Shown here in pieces: positions 45,495 to 53,822 of a stretch of DNA of 64,000 bases. Each line of letters starts with the position of its first letter. Position 1 is the stretch's first letter. The stretch lies in assembly GCA_965263485.1 (NCBI GenBank), contig CBDHHO010000004.1, positions 930,001 through 994,000 of the forward strand. Direction: 5' to 3'. The notes under the pieces are model-generated. The model saw only the letters and a program-made list of their open reading frames with translations, was not told the DNA's origin and did no database searches. A program made the position numbers and the translations under genes. Source of the DNA: Haliotispira sp965263485 (GTDB lineage: Bacteria > Spirochaetota > Spirochaetia > SP-2023).

Positions 45495-45521
45495 TGAGTT
45501 TGTTTGGCCCGCTGCCCAGCG

Positions 45522-46004
45522 ATGAGTAAAGCCTCTCGGCGGCAAGCCTACCAAAAGGGCCGTGAGGGAGAGAATATTGCGCTCCGGTACCTAGGAGGTC
45601 TGGGCTATCATCTGCTCACACGCAACTTTCGGGTTTGGGGCCAGGCCCCCAGCGAAATCGACCTGATTTTATTGGCGCCGGATGCCCGTGCTCCTGTGGC
45701 CTTCCGGCACCGTTTTCGGCAGGCTGCAGAAGCTGAAGAGTTGGATCCGTTGCTCAGCCGGGAAGAGGGGCTGCGATATCTGGTGCTGGTCTTTGCTGAG
45801 GTCAAGAACTGGAGCAGTTACCCGACCGCGGATTTATCGTACAACCTGAATCACCAGAGGCAGCAGAGGATGTTTCAGACCGCCGAGTGCTTCCTGCAAA
45901 GGCATCCGGAATATGCGGTTTTGCCCAGACGCTTTGATTTGCTGATTCTGGAGCCAGGAGAGCCCACTGTGCAGGTCCGCCATATAGAAGCTGCACTGCC
46001 GTAA
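45522..46004 (+). CDS. yraN: YraN/UPF0102 family protein (endonuclease-like fold)
   Basis: About 160 residues. QKGREGENIALRYLGGLGYHLLTRNFR followed by SEIDLILLAP and VFAEVKNWSSYP is the family pattern, with acidic residues and E-x-K in a PD-(D/E)XK-like nuclease fold. Function in vivo is unproven; a role in DNA processing or recombination is assumed. An insertion of about 25 residues (RHRFRQAAEAEELDPL) separates the two core motifs. ATG at 45522 chosen; the frame extends to a TTG six codons earlier. Confidence 0.8.
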   Translation: MSKASRRQAYQKGREGENIALRYLGGLGYHLLTRNFRVWGQAPSEIDLILLAPDARAPVAFRHRFRQAAEAEELDPLLSREEGLRYLVLVFAEVKNWSSYPTADLSYNLNHQRQQRMFQTAECFLQRHPEYAVLPRRFDLLILEPGEPTVQVRHIEAALP

Positions 46005-46157
46005 GCGGGACCCGGCTTCAGGAGTCCCTCTGCACAAACAGTATCGCAACGTTTGTTTGTGTAAAAATGCTGGCCGCGCTTCTGATACAGGCATGGTCCC
46101 GCCAGTATCTTAGAGTATGGTGTCCTCGTATCTCAGGACTCCTCTGTGATCAGACTT

Positions 46158-46997
46158 ATGAGTAGAAAAAATAATGTACCTGCGGGCAACAAGAACGGTT
46201 TGCGGCGGAGACGCAGGAGAAGCGCTACTGCGGGACTGGGGCGAGCCTTGACTCGGAACAGCAAACAAAATCAGGCTGCCAAACAGGGCCGAGAGGGGAA
46301 GTGCTCTGAGGGTCAAGGTGGGCGAGTGGCTCTCGAAAAGGGAGAACGTGCTCTCACAAAGACCCCGAACAGGCAGAAAAATGCCAGGTCGCACAAGGAT
46401 ACGGCACAAGGGAGCTTGCGCAAGGCTTCCTTTGCCGTGAGCGGGCGCAGCAGGCTGAGCGCACAGCGGGGTCGACCGCGATCAAACAACGGGAAACGGA
46501 TTCGGGCCAAGGACGGCAATCATCGCGGGATCTATGATCTGTTTGGTGCCCGGATGCACAAAGCACCGCAGAAACAGCTCTACCGTCCTGAATACAATGA
46601 AATCGATTTGCCCGGTCCGCCTTGCGGCTTGCAATGCGCCCTCTGCAACGAAGAAATTTCTGGCAGCGAAGAAATCCTGGAGGCGCTGGAAGTCCTGCCC
46701 GGCGAGTTTGGCCCGGAAACAGAGGGGCAAGGGGCTTTGTCGCTCCCGGCGCACTTTCGCTGCGTAATCAGGGTTTTGGCCCGGCGCACCCGGCTGGCGG
46801 GGAACGAGTCCATTGCCTACTTGGGCACTGGAAAGTTTGCCGTGGTGGCGGGGCCGCAGCGTAGCGTAAAATATCTTATTGAGCGCAGCAATTGGTGCGG
46901 GAGCTCCGGCCTTTCTCCGAACAACTGGCCGTCTTGGCGTCAGGATTCCGGCTCGCCGATATTGGCCGCAGCGCTCTCAATCAAGACGGATGTGTAA
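46158..46997 (+). CDS. Spirochaete-type protein with a CxxC domain
   Basis: About 279 residues. The first 120 are strongly basic (Arg/Lys runs, disordered, nucleic-acid-binding-like). A compact domain follows: CGLQCALCNEEISGSEE, PAHFRCVIRVLARRTRL, NESIAYLGTGKFAVV, KYLIERSN, a pattern I recall from a conserved uncharacterised spirochaete protein (two CxxC cysteines plus His/Cys, zinc likely). After KYLIER the tail of about 35 residues looks unrelated, and another frame remains open, so a frameshift near 46890 is possible. Function unknown. Confidence 0.65.
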   Translation: MSRKNNVPAGNKNGLRRRRRRSATAGLGRALTRNSKQNQAAKQGREGKCSEGQGGRVALEKGERALTKTPNRQKNARSHKDTAQGSLRKASFAVSGRSRLSAQRGRPRSNNGKRIRAKDGNHRGIYDLFGARMHKAPQKQLYRPEYNEIDLPGPPCGLQCALCNEEISGSEEILEALEVLPGEFGPETEGQGALSLPAHFRCVIRVLARRTRLAGNESIAYLGTGKFAVVAGPQRSVKYLIERSNWCGSSGLSPNNWPSWRQDSGSPILAAALSIKTDV

Positions 46998-47057
46998 GCC
47001 GCTGTCTCTCTGCTTTGGCAACCAGAGGGGACAAAGGCAGTCGTACCCGGAACTTTT

Positions 47058-47483
47058 ATGAGAGTTCTCCCCTCATTTCCCGGCAGTCTACTGCGGGAGC
47101 TGCGCTGGGCCGATTGCCTGTTGCTGGTCGGGCTTTCGATACTGGCGTTTGCGGCTTGGAGCCGTAGCCGCCAGGCCGAAGGCGACAGACTGCTGGTCGA
47201 AGTCACTCAGGAAGGGAAACGTTCGCTGTATCCCATCGATCAGGACCTTGATCTGCGTCTGCGCAATGCGGCGGGCAGGCAAGTGATGCTGGTCAAAGTC
47301 CAGGGCTCTCAAGTCCGGGTACAGGAGTCGGATTGCCCGCTGCAATATTGTGTGCAGCGGGGTGCCATCTCCCGGGTCGGGCAGTGGATCGCCTGCCTCC
47401 CCAACCAGGTTTTTATCCGTGTCCTGGCCGCCCGGCAGCATGCGGTGCACGATCCTTTTCGTCTGGATGCCGAAGTTTTCTAG
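47058..47483 (+). CDS. NusG domain II-containing membrane-anchored protein
   Basis: 141 residues. One N-terminal membrane helix (WADCLLLVGLSILAFAAWS) and a small beta domain of the NusG_II family (VTQEGKRSLYPIDQDLDLRL, VQGSQVRVQESDCPLQYC, GAISRVGQWIACLPNQVFIRV). In Treponema-like genomes this gene stands directly before a Gx-transporter gene, as here: its TAG is followed immediately by the GTG start of the next gene. It may be a transport accessory or redox-associated component; no activity known. Confidence 0.85.
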   Translation: MRVLPSFPGSLLRELRWADCLLLVGLSILAFAAWSRSRQAEGDRLLVEVTQEGKRSLYPIDQDLDLRLRNAAGRQVMLVKVQGSQVRVQESDCPLQYCVQRGAISRVGQWIACLPNQVFIRVLAARQHAVHDPFRLDAEVF

Positions 47484-48731
47484 GTGGACAGTGTGGCTTT
47501 GGCCCGACAGCACAGCGGGCGGCGCGACCAGCTGCTACAACTGGCGGGGCTGTCATTGTTCCTCGCCACGGTAGAGCTGATGATACCCAAGCCGATGCCG
47601 TTTCTGAAGCTGGGCATCGCCAACTTACCCATCCTCTTGTTTGTGCGCCAGCTGCGCTATCGTGAGCTGCTGCTGCTGGTGTTCCTTAAAGTGCTTTGCC
47701 AGAGCCTGATTACGGGCTCACTGCTCTCTTATATTGTGGTGTTTTCGGCCAGTGCCAGTCTGCTGAGCAGCTCAGTCATGTGGCTGGCCGCTCGCCTGCC
47801 TGCGCGCTATATCTCTCTGCTGGGCATCAGTATTCTGGGGGCTGCCAGCAGCAACGGGGTGCAACTGCTGCTGGCATTGAGTTACTTTTTCCCGGGTACC
47901 GGGAGCCTGCTGATTCCCTGGAGTCTCAGTTTTGGCCTGAGCAGCGGAGTCCTGCTGGGGCTGTTCGCCTTGCAGTTTGGCCGCCGTTCCCGCTGGTATT
48001 CGATGCTGCGGGCCTTCTTCGGGGACCCGGCGCAGCAGGAAGCTCCGGAGCGGGGCCCGCAGCCCTCCGCCGCGTCCGTAGGGCCGCGGGCCCCGCTCCG
48101 CGACCGGGCGTTGCGCCACTTCGCCTTTGGGCTGCTGAGCCTGGCCCTGATGTTTGCTCTGAACGAGCTGGAACCCCTCTATCTGGGGTTGGAATTATTG
48201 CTGTTCCTGGTGTTGAACGGACGGATCGGCCACCGGCCCTGGTGGCGCTCTATGTTGCTGCTGTTCTTCACACTGGTGTTTTTCCATCTGCTGCTGCCCT
48301 CGGGGGCTCTGCTCTGGGAGTTGAACTGGCAGGGGAAGATCCCTCTCAGAGTGACGCAGGGGGCACTGACGCGCGGTGTGGGCAAGGCCTTCCTGCTGCT
48401 GTGCCTGATTCAGATCTCGCGCTTTGCGGTCAGTCGGGAGCTGCGCCTACCGGGTCGCCTGGGGCATGTGGTGCAACTGGTGTTCCAGACCTATGAGGGC
48501 TTCCTGAACTGCCCGCTAAAGTTCAACGGTCTGCGCCCCTTTGCCTCTTTGGACGCCATGCTATGCCTGCTCAATGAGCGGCCCCCGGCTGCCGCTGAGC
48601 GCCCCCCGCGGGCCGCGCTCAACTGTCGCTGGCTGGCCTTGGGGCTGTTGCTTCAGGCTGCCTTGCTGCTGCCGGGTTACTACCTGCCGTTGTATCAGTT
48701 GAGCCAGTGGATTTCAGGTGCGGAGTTTTAG
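47484..48731 (+). CDS. Gx transporter family protein fused to an EcfT-like region
   Basis: 415 residues, very hydrophobic. The N-terminal half (MIPKPMPFLKLGIANLPILL, GAASSNGVQLLLALSYFF) is the heptaprenyl-diphosphate-synthase-component-I/Gx family, an ECF-type substrate-binding membrane component. The second half has several helices and a segment (RLGHVVQLVFQTYEGFLNCPLKF) resembling EcfT/CbiQ transmembrane couplers. An S-T fusion within an ECF transporter is therefore plausible; no ATPase is near. GTG start coupled to the upstream NusG_II gene. It ends overlapping the converging tenA by three bases. Confidence 0.75.
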   Translation: MDSVALARQHSGRRDQLLQLAGLSLFLATVELMIPKPMPFLKLGIANLPILLFVRQLRYRELLLLVFLKVLCQSLITGSLLSYIVVFSASASLLSSSVMWLAARLPARYISLLGISILGAASSNGVQLLLALSYFFPGTGSLLIPWSLSFGLSSGVLLGLFALQFGRRSRWYSMLRAFFGDPAQQEAPERGPQPSAASVGPRAPLRDRALRHFAFGLLSLALMFALNELEPLYLGLELLLFLVLNGRIGHRPWWRSMLLLFFTLVFFHLLLPSGALLWELNWQGKIPLRVTQGALTRGVGKAFLLLCLIQISRFAVSRELRLPGRLGHVVQLVFQTYEGFLNCPLKFNGLRPFASLDAMLCLLNERPPAAAERPPRAALNCRWLALGLLLQAALLLPGYYLPLYQLSQWISGAEF

Positions 48732-49384
48732 CTGAGTTTATCCAGTGCCGCTCCCCGGTAGGCATCGTTCCAGAAATGCCATTCGAGCAGGCAGGAACGC
48801 TGAAATGCTTCCCGCATCGCCTGCTGCGCCGCAGAAGAGGCGGCGGCTGCCAGGTGGTCGAAGACGCCAATCGCCTGTTCGACCGCTTGGCTGTACTCCG
48901 GTGAACTGTAGGTGGCAATCCAGCGTTCATAGGGATTGGCCTCCGAGCTGTGGGCCGCAATAAAATCCCCCACCTCGCGGTAGACCCAGAAACAGGGTAG
49001 CATTGCGGCTAGGCCCACGGCAACTTCTTCCAAGGCGCAGCAGCGCAGCAGATAACTGGTATAGCACAGAGTCGCCGGGCTGAGTCCCCCGCCGGGGCTG
49101 AACTCAAAAACATTGCGAAAGTATTGGTGTACCACTTCCTGCTCGGCAATAAAAGTGTGCTCGGCAAACTGCAGGAACATGCGCACATGCTCCAGCGGCA
49201 AGCGTGCCGCCAGCAGGGCGTGGGCCCGGGCAAAGTCCTGCAAGTACAGAGAATCCTGCTCGATATAATAGGCAAAGCGTTCGCGCGACAGCTCGCCGCT
49301 GCACAGCTGCCGGTTGAACGGATGCTCTTTGATGGCCTGCACCACACCTTCCGCCCGCTGCCAGACCTCTTGGGATAATTTCAT
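48728..49384 (-). CDS. tenA: Aminopyrimidine aminohydrolase TenA
   Basis: 218 residues, all-helical TenA family. HPFNRQLCSGELSRERFAYYIEQDSLYL, AEHTFIAEQEVVHQYF, and the catalytic Cys in LPCFWVYREVG. The C-terminal Glu is in CLLEWHFWNDAY. It hydrolyses aminopyrimidine breakdown products for thiamine salvage. No other thiamine genes lie here. The neighbouring ECF-like transporter (converging) might import a thiamine precursor, which is inference. Confidence 0.93.
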   Translation of the reverse strand: MKLSQEVWQRAEGVVQAIKEHPFNRQLCSGELSRERFAYYIEQDSLYLQDFARAHALLAARLPLEHVRMFLQFAEHTFIAEQEVVHQYFRNVFEFSPGGGLSPATLCYTSYLLRCCALEEVAVGLAAMLPCFWVYREVGDFIAAHSSEANPYERWIATYSSPEYSQAVEQAIGVFDHLAAAASSAAQQAMREAFQRSCLLEWHFWNDAYRGAALDKLS

Positions 49385-49476
49385 GTGCTCCTCCGAATCC
49401 TGAATCTTTTCCCCCGAAGGGGCGGACTACAGGCTGTAAATAATGATTTTTTATGTAAATTCTAATTTTATTAGAA

Positions 49477-49703
49477 GGGGACCTCTAAAAATTCCCCACC
49501 ATTTTGATGGCGCGCTCTTGCTCGCTCTTTTGAAACGAACAGCTTCCTCAGAAGAGGCGGCAGGCTCTTGCTGCGCACGGCCTGCATTTTCTTCCATACT
49601 GAAGCATGGAAGCCTATACAATACAACAAAGTATTCTTCGGCCTCACTTCTTCGCTCCCAAATAGCTTCGCAAGAAGACAAAAGCGAATTTTTAGAGGTG
49701 CCC
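49477..49703. mobile_element. MITE-like element, 227 bp
   Basis: Left end GGGGACCTCTAAAAATTCC, right end GCGAATTTTTAGAGGTGCCC. The interior shares TCTTCCATACTGAAGCATGGAAGCC and AATACAACAAAGTATTC with the copy at the window end. Flanks AGAA/ATAT differ. Confidence 0.85.
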
Positions 49704-49707
49704 ATAT

Positions 49708-49795
49708 TCCAACAAAAGTTCAACAAAAGTTCAACAAAAGTTCAACAAAAGTTCAACAAAAATTCCGGATTCAACAAAAGTTCCGGAACTTTTTA
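49708..49795. repeat. 11-bp tandem repeat ending in a palindrome
   Basis: TTCAACAAAAG occurs four times in perfect tandem (49719-49762) plus degenerate copies on both sides. It ends in AAAAGTTCCGGAACTTTT, a perfect palindrome that could act as a bidirectional terminator. It directly abuts the right end of the element at 49477-49703. Confidence 0.85.
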
Positions 49796-49864
49796 AGTTT
49801 TTCTTGAGTTTCTTGCTCTTTTACCGAGAAGACACTAAACTGTTTCTGGTTTCAGAGTTCTTAA

Positions 49865-50086
49865 GGGGGACCTCTAAAAACTCGCTTTTGATGCTGAGCG
49901 GATGAGATTTTGCCGAGTGCGAGGAAGTGAAGCCGAGGCATACTTTGTTGTATTGTAAGGCTTTGCTGACGGTAGCGAACGGCGGGGCGAAGCGGGCCAT
50001 TCGCTACAAATCCTGCCGCAAGGCAGAACCTTTATTCGGCAACAAGATCCCCGCTCAGCGCAAAATTGGAATTTTTAGAGGTTCCC
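49865..50086. mobile_element. MITE-like element, 222 bp, with TTAA duplication
   Basis: Left end GGGGGACCTCTAAAAACTCG, right end GGAATTTTTAGAGGTTCCC, TTAA at 49861-49864 and 50087-50090. The interior is the reverse of the element at 5995-6215, including the GTAGCGAACGGCGGGGCGAAG hairpin region. Confidence 0.9.
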
Positions 50087-50097
50087 TTAATTCATCG

Positions 50098-50297
50098 AAA
50101 CCATTCCGGCCTGCGCCGGAATATCATATTTTTCACAGTTTTTGCAATAGGGGTATTGCACCAATGAACAAGAATTCAATAAAATTCGCACATCGCACAT
50201 CGCACATCGCACATCGCACATCGCACATGATCTGAGCCAACAGAAATTCCCGGAGATAAATGTATGCCGCAGGAAATTTTCTTTTCCCGCGGTTTTT
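50098..50297 (+). promoter_or_regulatory. Conserved lipoprotein-gene leader, copy 2, with heptamers
   Basis: Blocks CCATTCCGGCCTGCGCCGGAA, GTATTGCACCAATG, TCAATAAAATTCGC, then five perfect GCACATC heptamers (50188-50222) plus a sixth ending in G. Next come CCCGGAG, two ATG codons (50260, 50264), a hairpin CCGCAGG...CCCGCGG and a T7 tract (50293-50299). The same architecture precedes the GLUG lipoprotein at 10975-11165. See the phase-variation finding. Confidence 0.7.
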
Positions 50298-51908
50298 TTG
50301 CGCCCATTCGCCCTCCTTTCTCTGGCACTGCTACTTGTCGCCTGTGACCCCCCCGAAGATAGTGGGGCCGGTTCCAATTCGTCGGGACTTTCCGACAACC
50401 TGGCTGGAAAAGCGGAACAGAAGGCGTTGCGGGGACTCAAGGGGGAAGGTCTGAACGAAAATGGACAGAAACAGTTTGTGGGGCTTGCGGCGAAGCCTGG
50501 CCCTGCGGAACAGAAGGAGAAGCTTGATAAGGAGCCGACCTCCGCTGGTCAACAACAAAGTGATGGCCAAAACACAGTATCGGAGACCCAGGCACTGCGG
50601 CTGAACATCGCGCCATCAATTGCCAGTGTGACGGCGGCGAATGACGCAACGTATGCTGTGCGAGGCGGCAGTCTGGTCTACACGGTGAGTGCATCTGACC
50701 CTGAGGGGGATGCCCTGTCGTACCAGTGGCATTACCGCAGGAGCGGCGGCACAAGCGCCTGGACAGACTTTATCGGGGAGACCACAGCGACATTTGCCCC
50801 GGCAGCGGACTGGGAGCTGGGCGACTATGAGATTGCGGTAACAGTGAGCGACAGCAAGGGAGGAACGGCAAACACCAAAGCGGGGCCGAAGGCGGTGAAA
50901 GTCAAGGGAGACGGCAGCTTCTCTTACACAGCAATCACTGCCACAGTAGGTGGTACTACTACCCTCAGGAAAAATCTCGAGAGAATGGGTGGCTTTAATG
51001 CAGATCATTACACTTTTGCAGCAAAAGATATTGCCCTGATACCTATCGGTGTGTCAATTGATCCGGCTACGGGTCAGATATCCGTGGCTGAGTCCGAGGT
51101 TACCGCCGCTGCTGCTGGCAGCTATACTGTCACGGCCACGCCTAAACCTGATGGTTTTGCGGCTGAAGTCGTAACTGCTCCTTTCACAATCACGGTTGTC
51201 AAGACGGACATCTCAACTCACATGCTTACTGTTCCGGCTCCGCCGACCTTTGCCGCCAGCGCGTCTGATGCGCAGCTGGCTCCTACTGCCATCTCTGTGA
51301 ATGACGATGAGGGGGATCCTCTGAGGCTCGATACCGACTACACATTGGAGATAGCACCCCGTACCGAGGGGCCGGCCTTTATTCCGGCGCAGGGAGTAAA
51401 GGCAAGCATTCCCAGCGTCAATGCCGTCCTGACTCTCAAGATTACCGATGAGGGGAAAGTATCCGCTACGCCTGTTGGCTCTCTTGTGGGCGGTGAATAT
51501 ATTTACACTGTTACCGCCACGGGTAAGGGTAATTATTACGAGGGTACGGTGACCCAAGACGTTACCATCACGGTGACCCAAGACGTTTCCATCCCGGAAA
51601 AACCTGCCTTTGTTTACACAAAAGCAATCACTGCCACAGCACGTGGTTCTGCTAGCCCCACGAGTGGTCTCATCGGAACGGGTGGCTTTAATGCAGATCA
51701 TTACACTTTTACGATAGCAAAAGATGATGGTGCCCCGCTGCCTAACGGTATGGCAATTGATTCGAATACGGGTCAGATATCCGTGCTTGAGAGATATGCC
51801 TACGCCACTGCTGATAGCAGCTATACTGTCACGGCCACGCCTAAACCTGATGGTCCTGCGGCTGGTGGTGAAAACGTAACTGCTTCTGTCAGGATCGCGA
51901 TAAACTAA
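50298..51908 (+). CDS. Large surface lipoprotein with Ig/cadherin-like domains
   Basis: 536 residues from a TTG start. MRPFALLSLALLLVACDPPE is a lipoprotein signal with lipobox LVAC. A disordered Gln/Gly/Lys-rich stretch (residues 20-95) is followed by repeated beta-sandwich-like units: SASDPEGDALSYQWHY...VTVSDSKGG (PKD/cadherin-like) and two copies of GGFNADHYTF...IDPATGQISV...SYTVTATPKPDG (putative-Ig type). Likely surface adhesin-like. The TTG lacks a clear ribosome-binding site, whereas ATGs at 50260 and 50264 have one but are out of frame by the T7 tract. It shares the CDPPE start and leader with the GLUG lipoprotein. A strong terminator follows. Confidence 0.8.
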   Translation: MRPFALLSLALLLVACDPPEDSGAGSNSSGLSDNLAGKAEQKALRGLKGEGLNENGQKQFVGLAAKPGPAEQKEKLDKEPTSAGQQQSDGQNTVSETQALRLNIAPSIASVTAANDATYAVRGGSLVYTVSASDPEGDALSYQWHYRRSGGTSAWTDFIGETTATFAPAADWELGDYEIAVTVSDSKGGTANTKAGPKAVKVKGDGSFSYTAITATVGGTTTLRKNLERMGGFNADHYTFAAKDIALIPIGVSIDPATGQISVAESEVTAAAAGSYTVTATPKPDGFAAEVVTAPFTITVVKTDISTHMLTVPAPPTFAASASDAQLAPTAISVNDDEGDPLRLDTDYTLEIAPRTEGPAFIPAQGVKASIPSVNAVLTLKITDEGKVSATPVGSLVGGEYIYTVTATGKGNYYEGTVTQDVTITVTQDVSIPEKPAFVYTKAITATARGSASPTSGLIGTGGFNADHYTFTIAKDDGAPLPNGMAIDSNTGQISVLERYAYATADSSYTVTATPKPDGPAAGGENVTASVRIAIN

Positions 51909-51962
51909 GCGGATGCTCTGTATACTTTTGGGTCGCTAGCTGCCTATTGGGCCGCGGCCTTA

Positions 51963-51994
51963 GTGGCCCCCGCAGTAGCGGGGGCCACTTTTTT
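51963..51994 (+). terminator. Intrinsic terminator after the lipoprotein gene
   Basis: Perfect 11-bp stem GTGGCCCCCGC / GCGGGGGCCAC with AGTA loop and a run of six T. Confidence 0.92.
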
Positions 51995-52027
51995 GTCTGT
52001 TTTCTGTCTGCGTCGCTTTTGCAGCTG

Positions 52028-52074
52028 GTAATACCAATCCGCAGAGTATGATACATGTTTCTCACTCCCGAGCC
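52028..52074. repeat. Short repeat, copy 2
   Basis: GGTAATACCAATCCGCAGAGTA...CACTCCCG matches 9357-9404 (with a few differences). It lies between the lipoprotein terminator and the converging grxB gene. Confidence 0.5.
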
Positions 52075-52147
52075 TATCTGGTAACTGCTCCCAGACTCCC
52101 TGCTTTCGCAGGAACAAAGTGCTGCGCCGGTTCGGGCAGATCCCGCC

Positions 52148-52807
52148 TCAGAGAGCCTGCTCAAAGAGCAGCTTCACCTTGGTTTCACGGCTGAGAGCCT
52201 TGAGGTAGGAGCGCAATTCTGCGGGGAATGCCAGACCTTTGACGTGGGTCAGGCTGCGCAGGGCCGGGAACAGCAAAATGTGGGCGTAGCCGGGCCGGCC
52301 CAGGCGCAGCTGAGATTGCTTGAGCAAGGGCTTCAGCTCTTCGAGTAGTGGCTCCAGTTCGCCGATGTAGTGGGCGCTATTGGTAAATGCGGCATCAAAG
52401 GGACCAATGCTCCGGCTCTTCCTGACCTCGTAGTAATCGCGGTCCACCTGGGCGGGGAAGTCTTGCCCAAAGATGCGGATATTGCGCGGATGCACCAGAT
52501 GGCGGATCAATGGGGCAGCCCGTTCCAACCAGTTATTCAGTTCGCTGTGCTCGTATTGTTCTGGACTGTCGCACAGCAGGGGTTGGCCGCAATTCTGGTC
52601 GATATAGGCCACGATATCTAGGCTTTCTTTGATGCGATCACCATTGTCTTTTTCCAGAATCGGAACCATCTTGGCTCCGATCAACTCGTAGTGCCTCTGC
52701 TCATCCGCGTTGGCCAAGATTTCTTCTTCGACTTGCAGACCCTTCCAGCCGATTATCATGCGCACGCGCACGCAGAAGGGGCAGTGATCGTAATGGTATA
52801 ATTTCAT
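52148..52807 (-). CDS. grxB: Glutaredoxin 2
   Basis: 219 residues starting MKLYHYDHCPFCVRVRMI, active site Cys9-Pro-Phe-Cys12. Then VPILEKDNGDRIKESLDIVAYID completes the thioredoxin-like domain, and a GST-like helical C-terminal domain follows (Glutaredoxin2_C). It reduces mixed disulfides with glutathione. GAGAACC-type sequence precedes the ATG. The IclR-type regulator gene ends 77 bp upstream in the same direction. Confidence 0.95.
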   Translation of the reverse strand: MKLYHYDHCPFCVRVRMIIGWKGLQVEEEILANADEQRHYELIGAKMVPILEKDNGDRIKESLDIVAYIDQNCGQPLLCDSPEQYEHSELNNWLERAAPLIRHLVHPRNIRIFGQDFPAQVDRDYYEVRKSRSIGPFDAAFTNSAHYIGELEPLLEELKPLLKQSQLRLGRPGYAHILLFPALRSLTHVKGLAFPAELRSYLKALSRETKVKLLFEQAL

Positions 52808-52884
52808 GACAGGTTCTCCTTGTATTTATGCGGGCCATGCTTGGAGGCCCCTGTAGAGGCCCTCATAAATCCAGCAAAAATCGC

Positions 52885-53694
52885 TCATCTCCGGGAGTCC
52901 TGCTGCGGGCTCCCTGTACTCAATCGCTCACAAATCTCTATAGCGTAGGGCGCAAATATCTCCAACATACTTTGTTCAGAGTACTGGCAGCTGCGGTCTA
53001 CAAAGGCGAGACCGGCTATGGGTCTGGCAATTTCACGCAAAGTACTGATTGGGAGTTTCCTGTTCCCAGGCTCATTGGTTTTTCTGTGGTTTGTCGTGTG
53101 ACTCAGCGGGAAGCATATTTTGTGTTCGTGGCACTCCCCCTGAACGCCTTGATACAGATAGCCCTCAGTTGCCATTTTATTGTTCGATGTGCCGGTATTC
53201 GGGGCAGTTCTGTTTTGTATTGCATAACCGTAGAGCAACTGACCTATTATAGAATCCTGGTAGTGGTATAAATGGGCGGGATGGATCGAATCGATTGGCT
53301 GTTCGTCCGGAGCTTTGTGCAGCAGGTATAAAACATTTTCTTTGTACAATACACCTAAAGCCACAATCAGGTCGCGGATAATGGCTTCCGGCATGGTTTG
53401 GATGACTTGCAGGGTAATGCTGAGCAGCCTAAAAGCGTTCAGACTCTGAGCGGCCAGAACATGGATCGCCGGGCCGGGGATGTATTTGCGCTGTTGGTTC
53501 TGGGCAAGCAGGCCCATAAACTGCAGGGTCCCCAGCAGGCGATTTACCGTGGTATGGCCTTTTTGCAGGCATCGGGCCAGTTCGACACTGCCCATGGGCC
53601 TCTTTGCATTGATTACTGCATACAGGCAGTCCATGCCGGTAATCAGGCTGTTGTTGGGTTGTGCCGGAAGCCCGGTACTCGTTTTTTTCCCCAT
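52885..53694 (-). CDS. IclR family transcriptional regulator
   Basis: 269 residues. The N-terminal winged helix reads GMDCLYAVINAKRPMGSVELARCLQKGHTTVNRLLGTLQFMGLL. A C-terminal effector domain follows (VLYKENVLYLLHKAPDEQPID, with an atypical middle) ending IAGLAFVDRSCQYSEQSMLEIFAPYAIEICERL. IclR proteins control catabolic genes in response to small molecules; the target could be itself, grxB downstream or fucose-type genes elsewhere. The effector is unknown. Confidence 0.8.
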   Translation of the reverse strand: MGKKTSTGLPAQPNNSLITGMDCLYAVINAKRPMGSVELARCLQKGHTTVNRLLGTLQFMGLLAQNQQRKYIPGPAIHVLAAQSLNAFRLLSITLQVIQTMPEAIIRDLIVALGVLYKENVLYLLHKAPDEQPIDSIHPAHLYHYQDSIIGQLLYGYAIQNRTAPNTGTSNNKMATEGYLYQGVQGECHEHKICFPLSHTTNHRKTNEPGNRKLPISTLREIARPIAGLAFVDRSCQYSEQSMLEIFAPYAIEICERLSTGSPQQDSRR

Positions 53695-53784
53695 ATTGCA
53701 TTATATCAGGTTTGCCGGGTCTTGGGCCAATATCTGATCATCAGTTTCCACACGGGCCGGATCCCATTGGGAAGCTCTCCCATT

Positions 53785-53820
53785 GGGAACCTCTAAAAAT
53801 TCCGTTTTACAGTTTCCCTA
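53785..53820. repeat. Left end of an interspersed element after avtA
   Basis: GGGAACCTCTAAAAATTCC followed by GTTTTACAGTTTCCC; the right terminus is almost absent. Located between the avtA stop and the IclR start. Confidence 0.6.
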
Positions 53821-53822
53821 CC

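Noticed and set aside
46892..47167. Separate gene in the frame LVRELRPFSEQLAVLASG between the CxxC protein and NusG_II
   Set aside because: It overlaps both neighbours, has only TTG/GTG starts without a ribosome-binding site, and no family was recognised; noted as a possible frameshift continuation instead.
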